Positions 32,609 through 36,434 of a DNA stretch of 36,434 bases are shown here, piece by piece. Both the position numbers and the translations under genes were made by a program. The DNA comes from Verrucomicrobiota bacterium JB024. Its GTDB lineage: Bacteria > Verrucomicrobiota > Verrucomicrobiia > Opitutales > Cerasicoccaceae. The stretch covers positions 1 to 36,434 of the forward strand of contig JAUTCS010000157.1 in the NCBI GenBank assembly GCA_030673825.1. The letters are read 5' to 3'. Every line of letters starts with the position of its first letter. Position 1 is the stretch's first letter. Under the pieces are notes generated by a model, which was not told the origin of the DNA, searched no databases, and saw nothing but the letters and a program-made list of their open reading frames with translations.

Positions 32609-33742
32609 TTATTGCAGCTCGCGGATCTTTTCGTAAATCTCATCGAGCGCGCGCTCGCGCAGGACGAAGAGCTCCTGTGCCACGGCTTGCGCGGCGCATT
32701 TTTTCTGCGCGAGCGTCTCGGGCGTCAGCCCGGCGAAAAACTCCCGCAACCCGGTCGCCATGTCTTCGTCCGGTGAAATACGCCAGGCGGCCTCGTGCAG
32801 GAGCCGCCAGTTGTCGTTGGCTTTGGTGCCGTGAAAGAGAAGGCTGCCGCCCTCGCACACTGCGCTAACGGCCTTCGAGGGGACGCAGATGTGGTCCCAG
32901 CGCGGCAGCAGCGTGACCAGGTGCACATCGATGAAGCGCAGGTGCTCGCGCGGAACGCTCTCGAGCAGGACGATGCCCGGACGGCCTTTGGCCAGTGACC
33001 GAATACGCGTAGCCTTCGCGCCATAGGGGGCGAGGATCAGGCGGTGGCGCGTTGGGTCGATCTGTTCGAGGGTGGCCGCGACAAATTCCTCGCTATGGGC
33101 TTCGCCGAGATTTCCGGCGTAGCCGAGGATGATCTTACCGTCCTGCCGGGCCCACTCGGGCCGCTCCGGCTCGGCTCCCGAGCTGACGATCCCGCAGGGA
33201 AACACGGTGACGGACGGCGGCTGCTTAAAATACCGGCAGACGTGTTCCGCCTGCGCCTCCCCCAGCGCGATCACGTGGCTGGGCGGGTTGGCCGTGACGC
33301 TCTTTGCCAGCCAGCGGTAAAGGGGATTGCGCTCGCTCGTAAGCCCCGCCGCCAGGAATGCCTCGGGGTACAGATCCATCGTCCAATACAGCCAGCGCAG
33401 CTTACGCCGGCGTGCGAGCCGCGCCAGCCAGACGTTGAGCAGCGGTGGGTTCGTCATGCAGATGATGGGGCCGTGGTGCAGGTCGGCGGCGAGGCGGGCC
33501 ATTGTCCGCCCCTCCCGCACGCTGTCGAGCAGGCGCAGGAGCTTATTCTTTCCCTCATAGCGGCGCGGGAGCAGGCGTATGGGTTTCCCTGCGGGGCGTC
33601 CCTCGGGCGAGGCGGGGTCACGCACGGCCACGATCTCGACATCCACCCCGCGCCCGGCGAGGTAGTGCGCCAGCTCGGTGGCGGAGTGGCTGTTGATGTT
33701 TTCGCGGCAGGGGATGTCGCGGTTGACGAGGGTGCAGCGCAT
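32609..33742 (-). CDS. Glycosyltransferase, GT-B fold (GT4-like)
   Basis: Sugar transferase of 377 residues from ATG 33742. The N-terminal domain starts CTLVNRDIPCRENINSHSATELAHYLAGRG and reaches the acceptor-side YWTMDLYPEAFLAAGL. The C-terminal nucleotide-sugar domain has KIILGYAGNLGEAHSEEFVAATLEQ, LAPYGAKATRI and VLLESVPREHLRFIDVHLVTLLPRWDHICVPSK, which is the pattern of GT-B enzymes with the Lys/Glu donor-binding region. No signal peptide or membrane helix is seen. It follows the epimerase gene at 16 bases and is co-transcribed with it. Donor and acceptor sugars are unknown. A role in surface polysaccharide is inferred from neighbours. The frame could extend to 33907, but the added residues are not family-like. 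Confidence 0.82.
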   Translation of the reverse strand: MRCTLVNRDIPCRENINSHSATELAHYLAGRGVDVEIVAVRDPASPEGRPAGKPIRLLPRRYEGKNKLLRLLDSVREGRTMARLAADLHHGPIICMTNPPLLNVWLARLARRRKLRWLYWTMDLYPEAFLAAGLTSERNPLYRWLAKSVTANPPSHVIALGEAQAEHVCRYFKQPPSVTVFPCGIVSSGAEPERPEWARQDGKIILGYAGNLGEAHSEEFVAATLEQIDPTRHRLILAPYGAKATRIRSLAKGRPGIVLLESVPREHLRFIDVHLVTLLPRWDHICVPSKAVSAVCEGGSLLFHGTKANDNWRLLHEAAWRISPDEDMATGLREFFAGLTPETLAQKKCAAQAVAQELFVLRERALDEIYEKIRELQ

Positions 33743-33758
33743 CGGGAATGGTTTCGTG

Positions 33759-34811
33759 TCAGGCCCGGCGTTCGCGCCAGCTGGCGAGGATTTCGCCAAA
33801 AATGTCGTCGAGGCTTTTAGTGATGTCCCAGTCCGGGTAGTGCTGGCGCATCTTCGAGAGATCGCTGTAGTAGCAGATGTGGTCGCCCTCGCGGTTCTGG
33901 TCCACATAGCGGTGCTTCATCGGCTGGCCGCTGAGCGCCTCGATGCGGGCGAAGGCTTCGAGGATGGAGCAGCTGTTGGCCTTGCCGCCGCCGAGGTTAT
34001 AGACCTCGCCCGCGCGGGGCGCCTGGCTGAAGGCCCACATGAACCGCGCCACGTCGAGTGCGTGGATGTTGTCGCGGACCTGTTTGCCCTTGTACCCGAA
34101 GACCGTGTACTCGCGCCCTTCGAGGTTGCACTTGACCAGGTAGCTGAGAAACCCGTGCAGCTCGACGCCGGAGTGGTTGGGGCCGGTCAGGCAACCGCCG
34201 CGCAGGCAGCAGGTGGGCAGGCCGAAGTAGCGCCCGTACTCCTGCACCATGACGTCCGCGGCGACCTTGGACGCGCCGAAGAGCGAGTGCTTCGACTGGT
34301 CGATGGTGAAAGTCTCCGCGATGCCTTTCGCGAAGGCCGGGTCGGCGTAGTCCCAGCGCGTGTTCAGCTCCTGGAGCGGGATGCGGTTCGGGGCGTCGCC
34401 GTACACCTTGTTGGTGGACATGTGGATAAAGGGGCTCTCCGGGCAGCACTGACGGGCGGCCTCCAGCAGGTTGAGCGTGCCCCCGGCGTTGATGTCGAAA
34501 TCGTCGAAGGGGATCTGCGCCGCCTTGTCGTGCGAGGGCTGGGCCGCGGTGTGCACGATCACATCCGGGTGCAGGGTCTTGAGCAGGTCGCGGACTCCGC
34601 TCCGGTCACGGATGTCCAGCTCGTGGTGGGTGAACTGCGGGAGACTCTTTTGCAGGCGTTGCTGGTTCCACCGTGTGTCCCCCGCTTCTCCGAAAAAGAC
34701 CGCCCGCTGGTTGTTGTCGATGCCATGGACGGCGAAGCCCTGCCCGGCGAAAAACGCGCACACCTCCGAGCCGATGAGGCCGGAGGAGCCAGTGACGAGG
34801 AGTTTTTTCAT
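33759..34811 (-). CDS. NAD-dependent epimerase/dehydratase (CDP-tyvelose 2-epimerase-like)
   Basis: Extended SDR enzyme of 350 residues. Rossmann motif [12 protein letters not shown] (6-17), [22 protein letters not shown] (128-139), then the long family stretch [20 protein letters not shown] and [16 protein letters not shown], shared with CDP-paratose/tyvelose 2-epimerase-like proteins. At the catalytic YxxxK the protein reads SLFGASK: Phe178 stands in for Tyr, while Lys182 stays. I believe this Phe is found in other members of this branch. It is upstream of and co-transcribed with the glycosyltransferase and diverges from cysC. Products cannot be named with certainty; no CDP-hexose pathway genes (rfbF, rfbG, rfbS) are in the window. 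ATG 34811 gives the proper N-terminus [11 protein letters not shown]. Confidence 0.82.
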   Translation of the reverse strand: MKKLLVTGSSGLIGSEVCAFFAGQGFAVHGIDNNQRAVFFGEAGDTRWNQQRLQKSLPQFTHHELDIRDRSGVRDLLKTLHPDVIVHTAAQPSHDKAAQIPFDDFDINAGGTLNLLEAARQCCPESPFIHMSTNKVYGDAPNRIPLQELNTRWDYADPAFAKGIAETFTIDQSKHSLFGASKVAADVMVQEYGRYFGLPTCCLRGGCLTGPNHSGVELHGFLSYLVKCNLEGREYTVFGYKGKQVRDNIHALDVARFMWAFSQAPRAGEVYNLGGGKANSCSILEAFARIEALSGQPMKHRYVDQNREGDHICYYSDLSKMRQHYPDWDITKSLDDIFGEILASWRERRA

Positions 34812-34983
34812 GATTGGTGAAGAGAGGCGCGGGGCCGGGGGAAGGCTGGATGGTTGCGGCGGGATACGGGCTTCTTTTTTCACAATTACCGCCCCCTTGG
34901 CAAGGCCGGAGCGCCCGAAAGGACAGTAGGAAAAACGCAAAGAGGGCTTTGCCTTCCGGGCGCATTGTGTTCTAGTTGCCCCG

Positions 34984-35592
34984 ATGAATCCCTCCCAGCC
35001 CGAACACCTCTACCCGCAGTTCGAACGCATGCTCTCCCGCCAGGAGCGCGAGACGCGCCTCGGGCAGCGTTCGCATGTGTTCTGGCTGTACGGGCTCTCG
35101 GGCTCGGGCAAGAGCACGCTCGCCGTTGCGCTGGAGAAGTCCCTTTTCGCGCAGGGGCGGATCGTCCAGGTGCTCGACGGCGACAACATCCGTACCGGCC
35201 TGAACAGCAACCTCGGCTTCAGCGACGAGGACCGCACGGAAAACATCCGGCGTATCGCCCACGTGGCGAAGCTCTACGCGCAGTCCGGGCTGATCGTGAT
35301 CACGTCCTTTATCACGCCCCGGGAGGACCTGCGCCAGTTGGCCCGCGAGATCATCGGGCCGGAGGATTTTTCGGGGGTGTACGTGAAAGCGTCGTTCGAG
35401 GCTTGCGCCGCGCGGGACCCCAAGGGTCTCTACGCCAAGGTCAAGGCCGGACAGGTCAAGCAGTTCACGGGCAAGGACTCGGGCTTTGAGGAGCCCGCCG
35501 CTCCCGAGCTGCTCATCGACACCGAGCGTGAAAGCATCGAGCAGAGTCTGGAGCACCTGCTCGCCTACGCGACCCCCAAGATCGTACGGTAA
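34984..35592 (+). CDS. cysC: Adenylylsulfate (APS) kinase
   Basis: Phosphorylates APS to PAPS, the donor for sulfation and for reductive sulfate assimilation. It has 202 residues. P-loop [17 protein letters not shown] (residues 35-51), the sulfonucleotide-binding [46 protein letters not shown] and the short C-terminal lid with [21 protein letters not shown] are complete. Stand-alone CysC, not fused to an ATP sulfurylase. cysD lies about 240 bases downstream on the same strand, so sulfate activation genes cluster here. CysC with neighbours for surface sugars may feed sulfation of polysaccharide rather than only cysteine synthesis; this is inference. ATG 34984 is the first sensible start. Confidence 0.95.
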   Translation: MNPSQPEHLYPQFERMLSRQERETRLGQRSHVFWLYGLSGSGKSTLAVALEKSLFAQGRIVQVLDGDNIRTGLNSNLGFSDEDRTENIRRIAHVAKLYAQSGLIVITSFITPREDLRQLAREIIGPEDFSGVYVKASFEACAARDPKGLYAKVKAGQVKQFTGKDSGFEEPAAPELLIDTERESIEQSLEHLLAYATPKIVR

Positions 35593-35833
35593 ATCGCGTC
35601 GGGTTGTTCTTTGGGGGTGCTTATATTCCCGAAGCGTGACTCGTTTGAAAATATTCGGTTAAGAGCGGAACCTCATGCCTCTCGAAGCTTGCCCCGGCGG
35701 TACTCACTGTGATTAAATGAGCAAAATCTGTCGCCGCCCGTTTGCGCGGTGGCCGTTTCCCTCTCCGTCCAGTAACACTCACGTTTCTGGTTGTTATATC
35801 CCATATAAATTTTCTTCTCCGACATACATTCCG
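35593..35833. other. 241-base gap between cysC and cysD
   Basis: No gene is seen. AT-rich near the cysD start. It holds the perfect inverted repeat TTATAT-CCC-ATATAA at 35794-35808. An in-frame ATG at 35717 upstream of cysD would add 39 residues not typical of the family. Confidence 0.5.
35794..35808. promoter_or_regulatory. Inverted repeat upstream of cysD, possible operator
   Basis: TTATAT (35794-35799), CCC, ATATAA (35803-35808): perfect six-base arms, 26 bases before ATG 35834. It could be a sulfur-responsive repressor site, but no regulator is identified. Confidence 0.35.
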
Positions 35834-36415
35834 ATGCACACCTATCGAGTCAGTCATTTGAATCAGCTCGAAGCCGAGTCGATTTACGTTTTGCGCGAAT
35901 TTGCGGCGCAGTTTGAAAAGCCGGTGCTCCTTTTTTCCGGGGGCAAGGATTCGATCGTGATGGCGTGGCTGGCGCGCAAGGCGTTTTGGCCGGCGCGGTT
36001 GCCGTTCCCGTTGATGCACGTGGACACGGGGCACAACTTCAACGAGACGATGGCGTACCGGGACGAGTTCATCGCGGACATCCGGGCGGACTTGATCGTG
36101 GCGAGCGTGCAGGAATCGATCGACAAGGGCCGGGTGGTGGAGGAGAAGGGCCCGAAGGCCAGCCGCAACGGCCTGCAGACGGTGACGCTGCTGGACGGGA
36201 TCGAGGAGCACGGTTTCGACGCCGCCCTCGGCGGCGGACGCCGCGACGAGGAAAAGGCCCGGGCCAAGGAGCGTTTTTTCTCGCACCGCGATGAGTTCGG
36301 CCAGTGGGACCCGAAGAACCAGCGCCCCGAGCTGCGCCCCGCTCCGCATTTCAACAAGGTCGTCTCCTTCATCATACGTAATCCCTTGCCACGGCGGCCC
36401 CGCGCCGGCCCTTGA
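35834..36415 (+). pseudogene. cysD: Sulfate adenylyltransferase subunit 2, C-terminus replaced
   Basis: CysD is the catalytic ATP-sulfurylase subunit that makes APS with the GTPase CysN. Residues 1-167 are clearly CysD: VLLFSGGKDSIVMAWLARKAF (PP-loop SGGKDS at 35-40), LMHVDTGHNFNETMAYRDEF, and the signature GGGRRDEEKARAKERFFSHRDEFGQWDPKNQRPEL. A normal CysD goes on for about 130 residues (RPELWNLYN...). Here the sequence abruptly changes to RPAPHFNKVV... and stops after 26 unrelated residues at 36415. I see no continuation in the other two frames, so a simple frameshift does not explain it. It could be an insertion, a rearrangement, or a faulty assembly end, because the window ends soon after. 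No cysN is visible. ATG 35834 is the usual start. Confidence 0.7.
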
Positions 36416-36434
36416 GAAGCTCGAAATCGCACCC
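36335..36434. other. Junction sequence replacing the end of cysD
   Basis: From about 36335 to the window edge, the sequence no longer matches CysD in any frame. I recognise nothing in it. It might be the edge of a mobile element or an assembly join. Confidence 0.45.

Noticed and set aside
1-36434. tRNA, rRNA, CRISPR array, insertion sequence or prophage
   Set aside because: No cloverleaf, rRNA segment, regular spacer-repeat array, transposase or phage gene could be recognised on reading both strands.

Overview
The window is GC-rich, gene-dense chromosomal DNA that most resembles a Verrucomicrobiota bacterium of the Opitutae type. This placement is an inference from gene content, codon use and the kinds of short dispersed repeats between genes. 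There is no phage, plasmid, CRISPR array, rRNA or tRNA that I can see. One gene, cysD at the right edge, looks broken.

Left part (1-9000): the start of an ATP synthase operon (atpB, cut by the window edge), a small membrane protein, and the overlapping set phoB-phoR-trmB. A 580-base gap follows, then the translationally coupled pair mnmE-mnmG and recA with its own terminator. mnmE, mnmG and atp genes together recall the ancestral replication-origin neighbourhood. In support, mnmG carries two perfect 16-base palindromes identical to a known ParB-binding parS sequence, placed inside a loop that looks like an insertion in the protein.

Middle (9000-20200): two HAD phosphatases facing each other, an addB-addA recombination helicase/nuclease pair, an OsmC-like peroxidase, a membrane-anchored endonuclease/exonuclease/phosphatase-fold protein and an MscS-type channel.

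Right-middle (20200-28400): a secreted Gln/Gly/Pro-rich protein, a solitary RelE-like protein, phosphatidylserine synthase, an NTF2-like/membrane protein pair, GDP-L-fucose synthase, a family X DNA polymerase with a PHP domain, an SMR transporter and a secreted trypsin-like protein.

Right part (28400-36434): a two-gene oxidoreductase/isomerase operon diverging from an AraC regulator, with a long direct repeat flanking the promoter region. Next come GDP-mannose 4,6-dehydratase, a glycosyltransferase, an unusual NAD-dependent epimerase, APS kinase (cysC) and a cysD whose C-terminal half is replaced. GDP-fucose synthesis, sugar epimerisation, glycosyl transfer and sulfate activation lying close together suggest surface polysaccharide production, possibly sulfated.

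Convergent gene ends in this window repeatedly carry short palindromic repeats. Six copies of a 15-base palindrome occur, all between convergent genes. Other gaps hold two more repeat families. The most interesting signals are the coding-embedded parS pair, a Pho-box-like direct repeat before phoB, the paired operator-like repeat before the AraC gene, and the damaged cysD.
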